Shown: in pieces, positions 40,015-48,624 of the stretch
Layout: every line of letters starts with the position of its first letter
Position numbering within the stretch: the first letter of the stretch is position 1
Assembly (NCBI GenBank): GCA_028704435.1
Contig: JAQWFL010000001.1
Span: 62,001 to 126,000, forward strand
DNA from: Anaerostipes sp.
Lineage (GTDB): Bacteria; Bacillota; Clostridia; Lachnospirales; Lachnospiraceae
Reading direction: 5' to 3'
Length of the DNA: 64,000 nt
Notes under the pieces: model-generated
The model's input: only the letters and a program-made list of their open reading frames with translations
Told to the model about the DNA's origin: nothing
The model's database searches: none
Program-made: the position numbers and the translations under genes

Positions 40015-41307
40015 ATGAAAATAAATTTACCATTTTCCACATCAGGAATGGAATTAGAGTTAGATGAAAATCTAGATTATGAAATTCTGGAATCTGCAAT
40101 TGCTTCTATGCCAAAATCCAATCAGTCAGAAGATGAGATGGTACAAGAGGCTATGGCAAATCCAATTGGTAGTCCTAAGCTATCAGAGTTAGCAAAAGGA
40201 AAACAAAATGTTGTTATTATATGTTCTGATCATACACGCCCAGTTCCTAGTAAACATATGATTCCTTTTATGTTAGAGGAAATCAGAGAAGGAAATCCAA
40301 AGGCGGATATTACACTTTTAATAGCCACAGGTTTTCACAGAGAAACAACAAGAGAAGAATTGGTAAATAAATTTGGTGAGACAGTTGTTGAAAATGAAAA
40401 AATAGCAGTACATGATAGTCAAGACATGGATGCAATGGTTAATCTAGGAACACTTCCATCGGGAGCACCTCTTTTAATTAATCGAATTGCAGCAAATGCT
40501 GACTTGTTAATTAGTGAAGGTTTTATTGAAACTCATTTCTTTGCTGGATTTTCGGGAGGGCGCAAAAGTGTTCTTCCCGGAGTTTCTAGTAAGGTAACTG
40601 TGTTAGGAAATCATTGTTCTGAATTTATAGATTCTTCTTTCAGTCGTACTGGAATATTAGATCAAAATCCAATCCATAGAGATATGGTTGCGGCAAGTAA
40701 GATGGCAAAACAGGCTTATATTGTCAATGTAATTATTGATGCTGACAAAAAGATTGTTCATGCAGTTGCTGGCGATGCGGTCAAAGCTCATGAAGCAGGA
40801 TGTCAATTCCTTGAGAAATACTGCCAAGTAATTCCTAAGAAGAAAGCGGACATAGCAATTTCAACCAATGGAGGATATCCTTTGGATCAAAATATGTACC
40901 AATCCGTAAAAGGAATGACAGCTGCAGAGTCTGCAACAAAAGAGGGTGGAGTCATAATTATGGTTTCAAACTGTGGCGATGGACATGGAGGAGAAGGCTT
41001 TTACGAAGCGTTAAAACAAAATTCATCGAATCCGGCAGCGTTTATGAATGAGATTTTGCAAGTTCCTCAGGATGAAACAAAACCAGATCAATGGGAGTAC
41101 CAGATTCAAACGCGTATTCTTATGCATCACAAAGTTATATATGTTATGTGTGAAGAAAGCCGCCACATTGCAGTAGAGATGGGATTTGAAGTTGCAGATA
41201 ATGTAAATGAAGCTTTGAAAATGGCATTGGACATTGTAGGAGAACATGCACATATCTCTATTATCCCAGACGGTGTATCGGTTATGATTAAAGATTCAGA
41301 ATCATAA
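40015..41307 (+). CDS. larA: lactate racemase family protein LarA
   Basis: 430 residues of the LarA/DUF2088 family, the nickel-pincer enzyme interconverting D- and L-lactate. Family stretches include SDHTRPVPSKHM and ETHFFAGFSGGRKSVLPG. Maturation needs LarB, LarC and LarE, which are not in this window. Other LarA homologues act on different 2-hydroxyacids, but placement in a lactate operon supports the assignment. AAAAAGGAG precedes the ATG, 14 bp after the acyl-CoA dehydrogenase. Confidence 0.85.
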   Translation: MKINLPFSTSGMELELDENLDYEILESAIASMPKSNQSEDEMVQEAMANPIGSPKLSELAKGKQNVVIICSDHTRPVPSKHMIPFMLEEIREGNPKADITLLIATGFHRETTREELVNKFGETVVENEKIAVHDSQDMDAMVNLGTLPSGAPLLINRIAANADLLISEGFIETHFFAGFSGGRKSVLPGVSSKVTVLGNHCSEFIDSSFSRTGILDQNPIHRDMVAASKMAKQAYIVNVIIDADKKIVHAVAGDAVKAHEAGCQFLEKYCQVIPKKKADIAISTNGGYPLDQNMYQSVKGMTAAESATKEGGVIIMVSNCGDGHGGEGFYEALKQNSSNPAAFMNEILQVPQDETKPDQWEYQIQTRILMHHKVIYVMCEESRHIAVEMGFEVADNVNEALKMALDIVGEHAHISIIPDGVSVMIKDSES

Positions 41308-41317
41308 AATATATATT

Positions 41318-41440
41318 TTTTACCATGGTAAAATTCCTGCTGAGCTTACAGTGGGGTTTTACTGAAATCCATTTTTTACTAGCCTCCTCAGAAGGAATGC
41401 TTACCTTCTGAGAAGCTGGTATTTTCCTTAAGATTTCAGT
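41318..41440. other. structured intergenic element after larA
   Basis: A palindrome TTTTACCATGGTAAAA (about 41319-41334) is followed by nested inverted repeats: ACTGAAATC (41361-41369) with GATTTCAGT (41432-41440) encloses CTCAGAAGG (41387-41395) with CCTTCTGAG (41404-41412). There is no T-tract directly after. Unknown: possibly an ncRNA, an RNA stability element or a small repeat element. Confidence 0.4.
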
Positions 41441-41456
41441 TTATAGATGATTAATA

Positions 41457-41500
41457 AAGACAGGCTTTTACATATAAATAGTAGAGCCTGTCTTTTTATT
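41457..41500 (+). terminator. terminator of the lactate operon
   Basis: AAAGACAGGCT pairs with AGCCTGTCTTT, followed by a T-rich end, upstream of the gntR promoter. Confidence 0.88.
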
Positions 41501-41527
41501 GATTATAAATCGGGGATATAGTATAAT
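41499..41527 (+). promoter_or_regulatory. promoter of the gntR-chrA genes
   Basis: TTGATT (41499-41504), 17-bp spacer, TATAAT (41522-41527). The -35 box overlaps the tail of the terminator. Confidence 0.75.
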
Positions 41528-41559
41528 TCAAAACAGTGAATTGAAAGGAAATAAATAGG

Positions 41560-42261
41560 ATGCAGAAAAATAGTAAAAAAACCTATGAGTATGTCTTTGA
41601 ATATTTTTCAGAGCAGATTCTATCAGGGAAATTAAAGTTAAACGATAAAATTCCACCAGAAAGGGACATTGCTGAAACATTGAATGTAAGTCGAAATTCA
41701 GTAAGAGAAGTAATGCATATGCTGGAGATTACTGGATTAATTGAATGTTTACAGGGAAGTGGAAATTATGTGAGATGTCAGCCAGAAGAATATATGTTCA
41801 ACTCTGTTCATATGGTAATGGCATTATTAGATATAGATTATCTTGAAATATTTCATATTCGGTGTGGATATGAGTATACAGCATTAAAACTTGCAGTTGA
41901 AAATGCAACACAAGAAGATTTGGATAAATTATATAATGTCTTAGTTAAGATGGATGAGGCACTAAGCATTAAAGAAAGTGCTCAGCTGGATATTGAATTT
42001 CATAAAATTTTGGTAGAGGCATCTCATAATCGTATGTTGATTTTATACTCATCTATGATTGGAAATCTTTCTGATGTTTTTATCAAAGATTTAAGAAGTA
42101 AAATTCTAGTAGATAAAAGAAGAGCAGAAAGTCTTCAAAAAGCCCATAGAGAAATTTATCAGGCAATTGTAGATAAGGAACATCAAAAGGGAAGGGAAGC
42201 AATGGAACAACATTTTGATATAGTTGGCGCACAAGTAATGAAAATACAAGAAAAGAGATAG
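41560..42261 (+). CDS. GntR/FadR-family regulator, probable LldR-type
   Basis: 233 residues: winged HTH (about 10-75, IPPERDIAETLNVSRNSVREVMHMLE) and a C-terminal FCD ligand domain (about 95-225) with the metal-binding pattern around EFHKILVEASHN. FadR-type regulators of lactate genes (LldR, LctA) bind lactate. The matching operator is at 33805. It has its own promoter but lies only 4 bp before the chromate transporter genes, so it is co-transcribed with them. Confidence 0.85.
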   Translation: MQKNSKKTYEYVFEYFSEQILSGKLKLNDKIPPERDIAETLNVSRNSVREVMHMLEITGLIECLQGSGNYVRCQPEEYMFNSVHMVMALLDIDYLEIFHIRCGYEYTALKLAVENATQEDLDKLYNVLVKMDEALSIKESAQLDIEFHKILVEASHNRMLILYSSMIGNLSDVFIKDLRSKILVDKRRAESLQKAHREIYQAIVDKEHQKGREAMEQHFDIVGAQVMKIQEKR

Positions 42262-42265
42262 ATAG

Positions 42266-42817
42266 ATGAAAGAATATTTAGATATATTTTTTACATTTCT
42301 TAGAATGGGGGCGTTTACCTTTGGTGGCGGATATGCCATGCTTCCAATGCTAGAAAGGGAAATTGTACAAAACAAAAAGTGGGCAACAAGTGAAGAAATT
42401 ATGGATTATTTTGCAGTGGGACAGTGTACGCCAGGTGTTATAGCAGTAAATACATCAACATTTATTGGATATAAACTAAAAGGAATAAAGGGAGGCGTTA
42501 TTGCAACCGTTGGATTTATTATACCTTCTTTTGTTATCATTTCAATTATAGCTGTTTTTATGAATAATTTTAGTCATTTAAAAGTGGTACAAAGTGCATT
42601 TTGGGGTATTCGTGTGTGTGTGTGTGTTCTTATGATTGAAAGCGTCAAAAAGATGATTAAAGGTGGGGTTATTGATATGATAACAGGTTTTATTTTTGTA
42701 TTGACATTTTTAGGAATGATGCTTTGGCTTAACAATCCAGTACTATATGTTGTCACTGGTGCAGTGATTGGGCTTCTTCTTTGTAAGAAAGTCAGAAAGA
42801 AAGGAGAATCAAAATGA
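42266..42817 (+). CDS. chromate transporter family protein, N-terminal half
   Basis: 183-residue membrane protein, a single-domain CHR (ChrA) unit. Family landmark FTFGGGYAMLPMLERE near the N-terminus and QCTPGVIAVNTSTFIGYK. Short CHR proteins occur as adjacent pairs whose products assemble; the second half starts inside its stop codon (4-bp overlap). Many family members are not known to move chromate, so substrate is uncertain. Contains a GTGTGTGTGTGTG run (about 42611-42625) in frame. Confidence 0.87.
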   Translation: MKEYLDIFFTFLRMGAFTFGGGYAMLPMLEREIVQNKKWATSEEIMDYFAVGQCTPGVIAVNTSTFIGYKLKGIKGGVIATVGFIIPSFVIISIIAVFMNNFSHLKVVQSAFWGIRVCVCVLMIESVKKMIKGGVIDMITGFIFVLTFLGMMLWLNNPVLYVVTGAVIGLLLCKKVRKKGESK

Positions 42818-43377
42818 TACTATTACGTTTGTTTTTTGAATTCTTCAGAACTGGACTTTTTGCGTTGGGAGGAGGACTTGCAACACTGCCTTTTTTATAT
42901 GACATGGGAGAGCGATTAGGGTGGTTTAGCAAAGGTGATATTGTAAATATGCTTGCAATTTCGGAATCTACACCAGGAGCTATAGGTGTTAATATGTCTA
43001 CTTATGTGGGATTTCACATGAATGGACTACTAGGTGCAGCCGCATCTACCTTTGGATTGGTTCTACCTTCTGTTATTATTGTTGTATGTGTTGCAAAGGT
43101 GTTGGAAAAGTTTAAAGAGAATCCATATATTCAAAGTGGATTTTATGGAATTAGACCAGTGGTTGCCGGATTAATTCTAGCAGCTATGATGCAGGTATTT
43201 CAAATTGCATTTTTAAAGAAACAGTCAGGAATTCAAATTGACTTTAAATCTGTCATATTTTTTGTTATATTATATATAGGAAACAAGTTATTTGAGTGGA
43301 AGAAAGGAAAGTCAGTTCATCCGATTATCTTAATTGTAATCTCAGGGTGTGTTGGTGTCTTTTTATTAGGAGCATAG
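42814..43377 (+). CDS. chromate transporter family protein, C-terminal half
   Basis: 187-residue partner of the preceding CHR protein, with FALGGGLATLPFLYDMG and ESTPGAIGVNMSTYVGF landmarks and about six hydrophobic helices. ATG overlaps the stop of the first half (ATGA), with AAAGGAG upstream. The two half-transporters should insert with opposite topology, as in other split ChrA pairs. Confidence 0.87.
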   Translation: MILLRLFFEFFRTGLFALGGGLATLPFLYDMGERLGWFSKGDIVNMLAISESTPGAIGVNMSTYVGFHMNGLLGAAASTFGLVLPSVIIVVCVAKVLEKFKENPYIQSGFYGIRPVVAGLILAAMMQVFQIAFLKKQSGIQIDFKSVIFFVILYIGNKLFEWKKGKSVHPIILIVISGCVGVFLLGA

Positions 43378-43382
43378 GATAT

Positions 43383-43994
43383 ATGAATATCTGGGGTCAT
43401 TTCAAAACAATTACAAAACATAAGATATTAGTTGCCAAAGGGTGCTTTCGTTTAGGATTATACTATCAGGGAATCATGCATGATATGTCCAAGTATTCCC
43501 CGGTGGAATTTATTCCGGGGATTAAGTATTATAAAGGGACAGAAAGTCCTAATAATACAGAACGAAAGAAGTATGGAGTCTCTATGGCATGGCTTCATCA
43601 CAAAGGAAGGAATAAGCATCACTTTGAATATTGGTTGGACTATAGCTTAGATCGTTCCAATATTGGATATGTTGGGATGAAGATTCCAAAGTGTTATATG
43701 GCGGAGATGTTTGTAGATCGTGTTAGTGCAGGAAAGATATATAATGGAGCATCCTTCCGACAGACGGATCCTTTGGACTATTTTACAAAAGGAATTGGTG
43801 GGACTATTATGCACCCAGCGTCTAGAGAGTATTTAACCATGCTTCTTACTATGTATGCAAAGAATGGAGATGAGGCAACGTTTGAATATCTAAAGTTAGA
43901 TTTGCAGGAAGATATCAGCGGTTATGACGATATTTCACCTTTTGATTTTTCATCAGAAATTCATTTACAGGAAGAAAATATTTCTAGTATATAG
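43383..43994 (+). CDS. DUF5662 family protein
   Basis: 203 residues, cytosolic, rich in His, Tyr and acidic residues. Recognisable DUF5662 features are HKILVAKGCFRLGLYYQGIMHDMSKYSP and the middle segment MAWLHHKGRNKHHFEYW. Sometimes mislabelled catalase; no heme motif is present. Clustered histidines suggest a metal-dependent enzyme, but function is unknown. ATG 43383 lies 6 bp after the transporter stop; the frame is open upstream to 43296 inside that gene. Confidence 0.75.
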   Translation: MNIWGHFKTITKHKILVAKGCFRLGLYYQGIMHDMSKYSPVEFIPGIKYYKGTESPNNTERKKYGVSMAWLHHKGRNKHHFEYWLDYSLDRSNIGYVGMKIPKCYMAEMFVDRVSAGKIYNGASFRQTDPLDYFTKGIGGTIMHPASREYLTMLLTMYAKNGDEATFEYLKLDLQEDISGYDDISPFDFSSEIHLQEENISSI

Positions 43995-43997
43995 AAG

Positions 43998-44026
43998 TTG
44001 ATAAGTCAGCATACTTAGAGTATAAT
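43998..44026 (+). promoter_or_regulatory. promoter of 6S RNA
   Basis: TTGATA (43998-44003), 17-bp spacer, TATAAT (44021-44026), placing the start at about 44033. Confidence 0.75.
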
Positions 44027-44032
44027 ATAACT

Positions 44033-44215
44033 ACAGCCTGGGGTGTGCGATATTCTGTATATTTTGAACCTACATTTATTTTTAGGGATATTTATATTTT
44101 GCACTGGATGACATGCCACTTTACGTGGACTTCAGAAGGTTCGATGCGATAACCCACCTAGCAGTAGCTAGGAGTCAAAATTGCAGATAACGGCATTCTG
44201 GGTCATTTAAAAAGT
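44033..44215 (+). ncRNA. ssrS: 6S RNA
   Basis: A roughly 180-base RNA with its own promoter. The terminal helix pairs CCTGGGGTG near the 5' end with CATTCTGGG at the 3' end (several G-U pairs). The long imperfect arms and the segment GATGCGATAACCCACCTAGC, with GCAGATAACGGCATTCTGGG at the 3' side, match the Firmicutes 6S RNA pattern. 6S RNA mimics an open promoter and sequesters sigma-A RNA polymerase in stationary phase. Assignment is by eye from conserved segments. Confidence 0.78.
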
Positions 44216-44226
44216 TACGAAAGATA

Positions 44227-44260
44227 AAAAGAGATTGCATTTTGCAGTCTCTTTTAAGAT
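44227..44260 (+). terminator. terminator after 6S RNA
   Basis: AAAAGAGATTGCA (44227-44239) pairs with TGCAGTCTCTTTT (44243-44255) around TTT. Confidence 0.8.
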
Positions 44261-44284
44261 TATGAAAGAATTGAGGATATAGAA

Positions 44285-45421
44285 TTGAAATTAGACAAGA
44301 ATCAAAAAGTGCTGTTTGCCTTGGTAGCGTTTGGAGTTATCCTTTTTTTAGGGTTAAGTCATTTGGATTTACTAGCCAAAGGACTTGGATATATAGAAGG
44401 AATTATATATCCATTTATTATGGGATCTGCCATGGCATTTATAGTGAATGTACCCATGAGATTTTTTGAGAACAAAGTATTTTGCAAGCTGAAAAAAGGG
44501 AAAAGAGCGATTAGTTTAATAACCTCTGTTTTATGTATTGTTGGTGTGGTTTCTTTTGTATGTATTATGTTGATTCCAGAACTTGTAAATACGTTGTATG
44601 CTCTGGCACAGAATGTTCCAAAGTTTGCAGATGAAACACAAAAGTTTTTGACAAGCAATTCAAAGAACACAAAGATTATTCAAGAATACATACAGCAGAT
44701 TAATCTTGACTGGGATAGTTTGAGAGTTAAGCTTATTGCGTTTTTACAAGCAACGGCAAGTGGACTTATTGATTCCACCATGTCAGTGCTGACTGGTATG
44801 GTGCAGACACTTGTAAATTTTGTGCTGGGACTTGTTTTTGCTATTAATCTGTTATTACAAAAGGAGAAACTTGCAGTACAGGGAAAGAAGATATTATATG
44901 CATATTTAAAAGAAGGATATGCTACTAGAATTATCTATATTATAAGACTTGCAAACAGAGCATTTTCAGGATTCTTCTCGGGACAATGTCTAGAAGCAGT
45001 GATTCTTGGAAGTATTATCTTTGTTACTATGTCAATTTTAGGATTACCATATGCAGTTTTAATTGCAATTTTGATTGGAGCACTTTCACTGATTCCAATT
45101 GCTGGCGCAATGATTGCATGTATTCTTGGATGTTTTTTAATCCTGATGATTAGTCCGTTAAAAGCTGTTATTTTCTTAATTATGTTCTTAGTTGTTCAAC
45201 AACTGGAAGGGAATCTCATTTATCCTCATGTTGTAGGGAATTCTGTGGGACTTCCATCTATGTGGGTTTTAGTAGCAGTAACAGTTGGAGGGAATTTGAA
45301 TGGGGTTGTAGGTATGATTGTAAGTATCCCTACTTGCTCTGTGGTGTATATATTATTAAGGGAGTCTGTTTATCCAAGACTGAAAAAGAAGAAGATAAGT
45401 GACAGGAAAATAAATGCATAA
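44285..45421 (+). CDS. PerM/AI-2E family transporter
   Basis: 378-residue membrane protein of the AI-2E exporter/PerM family with about eight helices: paired N-terminal helices, a periplasmic-side amphipathic middle (about 100-160), and the conserved C-terminal block ending VVQQLEGNLIYPHVVGNSVGLP. Members have been linked to export of autoinducer-2 or to Na+/H+ antiport; which applies is unknown. The start is a TTG at 44285 with GAGG upstream. Basic C-terminal tail. Confidence 0.88.
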   Translation: MKLDKNQKVLFALVAFGVILFLGLSHLDLLAKGLGYIEGIIYPFIMGSAMAFIVNVPMRFFENKVFCKLKKGKRAISLITSVLCIVGVVSFVCIMLIPELVNTLYALAQNVPKFADETQKFLTSNSKNTKIIQEYIQQINLDWDSLRVKLIAFLQATASGLIDSTMSVLTGMVQTLVNFVLGLVFAINLLLQKEKLAVQGKKILYAYLKEGYATRIIYIIRLANRAFSGFFSGQCLEAVILGSIIFVTMSILGLPYAVLIAILIGALSLIPIAGAMIACILGCFLILMISPLKAVIFLIMFLVVQQLEGNLIYPHVVGNSVGLPSMWVLVAVTVGGNLNGVVGMIVSIPTCSVVYILLRESVYPRLKKKKISDRKINA

Positions 45422-45596
45422 TTATGCATGAAACCATAAAAAACCTATTGGGAAATAACCATATGTGGTATAATGAGTATATAGGAAGAACTATATGTAA
45501 GATTTAAATTAATTTTTACGTGAATATGAATTAATCTTTTTAATTGTTTTTTATACTCTATATATAGCACAGTGATGTTTTGTGAAAGGAGTTTTT
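45422..45596 (+). promoter_or_regulatory. intergenic region upstream of the 45597 gene
   Basis: Contains TTGGGA (45448-45453) and TATAAT (45469-45474) with a short 15-bp spacer, a possible promoter, then about 100 bp of AT-rich leader without clear structure. Confidence 0.35.
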
Positions 45597-45926
45597 ATGG
45601 GCAACGTAATCTACGAAAAGAAGGAATTTTGTATTATTCAGATGAATCACCATGAATTTATTGTGTTGAATCGTAACAAGGAATTTAAATGTGGGCATAC
45701 ACACATTAACAACTATAATACGGCCAAACATATATTGAACTTAGCTGTTCATGAGTCTATTCCTCATCATCTTTCTTTATATTTGCTAACAAGTCTTGTT
45801 CGTATTTCAGCGAATAAGAATTATCAAGATAAAATTGAAGCATTATTGCACGAAAAGAAAAGTCACTCAAAACAAAACTACCGGAACGTGGCAGTCAAAC
45901 GTCAAATTTCCGCGTATGGTTGTTGA
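45597..45926 (+). CDS. hypothetical protein ending inside a terminator hairpin
   Basis: 109 residues, no family recognised. N-terminal beta-rich part (YEKKEFCIIQMNHHEFIVLNRNKEF) and two helices in the middle (NTAKHILNLAVHES, LSLYLLTSLVRISA), then a basic tail. I use ATG 45597 with AAAGGAG upstream (an in-frame GTG at 45582 has none). The last 23 codons lie within a long hairpin with terminator features, so the 3' end of the gene and its transcription stop coincide. Confidence 0.6.
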   Translation: MGNVIYEKKEFCIIQMNHHEFIVLNRNKEFKCGHTHINNYNTAKHILNLAVHESIPHHLSLYLLTSLVRISANKNYQDKIEALLHEKKSHSKQNYRNVAVKRQISAYGC

Positions 45927-45936
45927 GTGACTTTTT
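45858..45936 (+). terminator. terminator overlapping the end of the 45597 gene
   Basis: AAAAGTCACTCAA (45858-45870) pairs with TTGAGTGACTTTT (45923-45935) with a T-run at its 3' end. The 52-base loop has internal pairing (CGGAA with TTCCG). The stop codon at 45924 is in the 3' arm. Confidence 0.7.
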
Positions 45937-45982
45937 ATGAAATTAAGGAGGAGTTGAAGAAGGAATTTAATAAGGATTATAA

Positions 45983-46315
45983 GTGAAGTACCATTCGAAC
46001 GTATGTTACAGCAGGATGTTTTCTGGTATGTGGCTGGAATGGCTTCGGATTGTAATAGAATGTATTGTATTTGCAGCCATATCTTATTGCTTATTTTTTT
46101 TGATTCAGAATATTGCTATCACCATGATACCAGTAATTGGCTATGCTTTTGGTTCTGTATTTCTAAGAGGAGAGCAACATTCAAAACTTTTGTATTATGG
46201 AGAACAAAAGGCGACTGTGGAGATACTAAAAGATAAGTATCTTCTGTTACTAGGTATCAGCGTAGTTTGCTTTGCCATTGGAGTTTTAGCAAATTGGAAG
46301 AAAGAAAAGTATTAA
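45983..46315 (+). CDS. small membrane protein, unknown
   Basis: 110 residues with three hydrophobic stretches (about 22-42, 44-60 and 86-104), probably a small membrane protein with a basic C-terminus (NWKKEKY). The start is uncertain: GTG 45983 follows an in-frame stop and has AAGGA 8 bp upstream. A stronger AAGGAGG at about 45945 instead points to a TTG that reads only ten codons. It faces the convergent repair genes. No family recognised. Confidence 0.5.
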   Translation: MKYHSNVCYSRMFSGMWLEWLRIVIECIVFAAISYCLFFLIQNIAITMIPVIGYAFGSVFLRGEQHSKLLYYGEQKATVEILKDKYLLLLGISVVCFAIGVLANWKKEKY

Positions 46316-46323
46316 ACTATAGT

Positions 46324-47076
46324 TTACTTTTGAAATTCTGTCATGTGTTTTCGATACCAGATTGGCATCATATTCCTCTGACATCTTGGGTTCTTTCGTT
46401 CTTTAATTCCAATGTGTTCAAAGAAGCCTTTCCATAAATCAATAAATGGATCTTGGGTTTCTTTGGATAACTCTCTTAGCTCTGTTGGTGACAAGCTGGT
46501 AAGATAATAGTCTTGGTCTGTGGGATGTACTATGGCAAGGTTTCTTGTATCATCAATAATCATCCAGTTCTCAGAGGGAAGGCGATCACAAAAGTGAGGT
46601 GCAATCATAGTCAAGACATTGCTTTTTGGCTCAATATGGCTGACCAATACATTATGATTCATATTGGCAAAGCGAACAAACTCACGAAAAAAGTGAGCCT
46701 CATTGGAAACTTTGCGACTTAATTCAAAGATACGCATAACTACAGGTTCTTGAAGAAAGTCTGTTACATGGCTTCCATAGTGGAATCCAGCAATCACAAA
46801 ACGGTAGATGGCATCTAACTTATCTTGGGCATCTGACATGGCAGTCCGGTAAATCATCAGATAAGCTTGGAAAGATATCTTCTTTTGAATGGAACGGATA
46901 ACACTCTGTGTCTTTGCATCATCTGTTTCAATATGTCGATATTCACAGAAAAGCTCATAGTTCCCAATGGGCTGAGCTTTTAACTTTACATTAGAATGTC
47001 CCAGCCTGGAACTCCAAGCTTCGTAGATACATGTCATCATAGCATCAAACGTATCTTCACATACAAAAACTGTCAT
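46324..47076 (-). CDS. DUF4130 protein (TIGR03915), putative DNA repair partner
   Basis: 250 residues matching the SAM-pathway-associated DUF4130 family: N-terminal VFVCEDTFDAMMTCIYEAW and C-terminal WYRKHMTEFQ. The family is nearly always encoded with the TIGR03916 radical SAM protein, found here 30 bp upstream on the same strand, and the pair is thought to act in DNA repair or modification, though no activity is established. A Zn- or DNA-glycosylase-like role has been suggested from the HhH partner. Confidence 0.85.
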   Translation of the reverse strand: MTVFVCEDTFDAMMTCIYEAWSSRLGHSNVKLKAQPIGNYELFCEYRHIETDDAKTQSVIRSIQKKISFQAYLMIYRTAMSDAQDKLDAIYRFVIAGFHYGSHVTDFLQEPVVMRIFELSRKVSNEAHFFREFVRFANMNHNVLVSHIEPKSNVLTMIAPHFCDRLPSENWMIIDDTRNLAIVHPTDQDYYLTSLSPTELRELSKETQDPFIDLWKGFFEHIGIKERKNPRCQRNMMPIWYRKHMTEFQK

Positions 47077-47106
47077 ATTGTGTCTCCTTTCTTTAAATCT
47101 ATGTTT

Positions 47107-48582
47107 TTATAGTTGTCCCAACATGGACTTATGGGAATCTTCTATAGTTATAGAGGATTCAAAATTAAAATCATCAAATAAGGACAACTGTTTGTAACTG
47201 TCTGGGTGTCCAATCTCCCAGCTTTTCTTTGAATCTTCTCCGGTTAATTGCCTCGTAATAAAATCTTCCTCAATTGGAATTCGATACATCATCTTTCCAC
47301 TACAGGTAATAAAATACTTTGCTCGCTTTAGTACAATTCCCATCTTCTTTAGGTGTTCAAAGTTAAGACTCCCTTGTCGTCTTGCCTTGATAATTCGAAA
47401 AGCAGACTTGGTTCCAATCCCAGGAACACGTAAAAGTGTCTCGTAAGAAGCTTGATTAATCTCTACTGGAAAATGTTCCAAATGACGAAGTGCCCAATCA
47501 CACTTTGGATCTAACATAATATTGAAATTAGGTTTTTCTTCACTGAGAAGTTCATCTGCCTGAAACCCATAATATCGAAGGAGCCAGTCTGCCTGATAAA
47601 GTCTGTGTTCCCGAAGAAGGGGCGGGGCAGTGCCAAGGGAAGGAAGAAGGGCATCTTCATTGAGTGGAACATAGGCAGAAAAAAATACACGTTTTAAATC
47701 ATACATCTGATATAACTTCTGTGTGGTGGATAATAGCTGGTAATCGTTCTCAGGAGTGGCACCAATGATCATCTGTGTACTCTGACCAGCTGGTACAAAA
47801 GGCGTAGGGTTATAAGATGCTGGCAAAGCTGACTTAGATGCCTGTATCATACGTTGTTGTTCAATGATAGCATAGGGATTCTTATCAAATATAGTATTCT
47901 TCAAATAACCATTCCCGCGATGACGTATCATCTTTATATCCTGACCTGCAGCAAGGCGATGATCAGCGATTCCTTGCTGAATCTGTTTGATTGGTGCAAC
48001 AAGAGTCTTAGGGTTCTTGTGAGGTGCCAGAGTCTTCAAACCTTCCGTAGTTGGAAGTTCAATATTCACACTCATACGGTCTACTACATATCCAAGCTTA
48101 GTAATTAATTCTTCACTGGCACCGGGAATTGCTTTCACATGGATATATCCATTGAAATGGTACTTGTTCCGAAGCATGAAAATTGCCTGATACATCAATT
48201 CCATGGTGTAGGTAGGATTCTTAACAACACCAGAACTTAAGAAAAGTCCTTCAATATAATTCCTTCGATAGAACTCTACCACAAGAGTACAAATCTCATC
48301 AGGTGTAAATGTGGTACGTACACATTCATTGCTAGAGCGGTTGAGACAGTACTTACAGTCATAAATACATTCATTGCTCATAAGAATCTTAAGCAATGAA
48401 ACACAACGGCCGTCAGAAGCAAAACTATGACAAATTCCACAGCTTTCTGTATTCCCAAGATGCCCCTTCTTACCCCGGCGGTTAGAACCACTTGAAGTGC
48501 AGGCTACATCATACTTTGCAGCATCTGTTAATATATTCAGTTTTTCCTGGAGAGATAGTTCACCAGATAGTAGTTCCATCAC
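47107..48582 (-). CDS. radical SAM putative DNA modification/repair protein (TIGR03916)
   Basis: 491 residues. The radical SAM motif is Cys72-x3-Cys76-x2-Cys79 (CIYDCKYC), preceded by other conserved cysteines (CGICHSFASDGRC). The TIM-barrel core is followed by a helix-hairpin-helix element LLRVPGIGTKSAFRI typical of DNA-binding repair proteins. First gene of a two-gene minus-strand operon with the DUF4130 partner. AAGGTGATGTG provides the ribosome site. Substrate unknown. Confidence 0.9.
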   Translation of the reverse strand: MMELLSGELSLQEKLNILTDAAKYDVACTSSGSNRRGKKGHLGNTESCGICHSFASDGRCVSLLKILMSNECIYDCKYCLNRSSNECVRTTFTPDEICTLVVEFYRRNYIEGLFLSSGVVKNPTYTMELMYQAIFMLRNKYHFNGYIHVKAIPGASEELITKLGYVVDRMSVNIELPTTEGLKTLAPHKNPKTLVAPIKQIQQGIADHRLAAGQDIKMIRHRGNGYLKNTIFDKNPYAIIEQQRMIQASKSALPASYNPTPFVPAGQSTQMIIGATPENDYQLLSTTQKLYQMYDLKRVFFSAYVPLNEDALLPSLGTAPPLLREHRLYQADWLLRYYGFQADELLSEEKPNFNIMLDPKCDWALRHLEHFPVEINQASYETLLRVPGIGTKSAFRIIKARRQGSLNFEHLKKMGIVLKRAKYFITCSGKMMYRIPIEEDFITRQLTGEDSKKSWEIGHPDSYKQLSLFDDFNFESSITIEDSHKSMLGQL

Positions 48583-48624
48583 ATCACCTTCTTATCAATT
48601 ATATAAAGTCGAACTTATGTTCTG

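Noticed and set aside
42611-42625. GTGTGTGTGTGTG run in the first chromate-transporter half as a phase-variation tract.
   Set aside because: Only about six dinucleotide units and in frame; too short to call a contingency locus without population data.
45954-45985. Ten-codon ORF from TTG 45954 behind a strong AAGGAGG.
   Set aside because: Too short to support as a gene; noted only because it may couple translation into the membrane protein at 45983.
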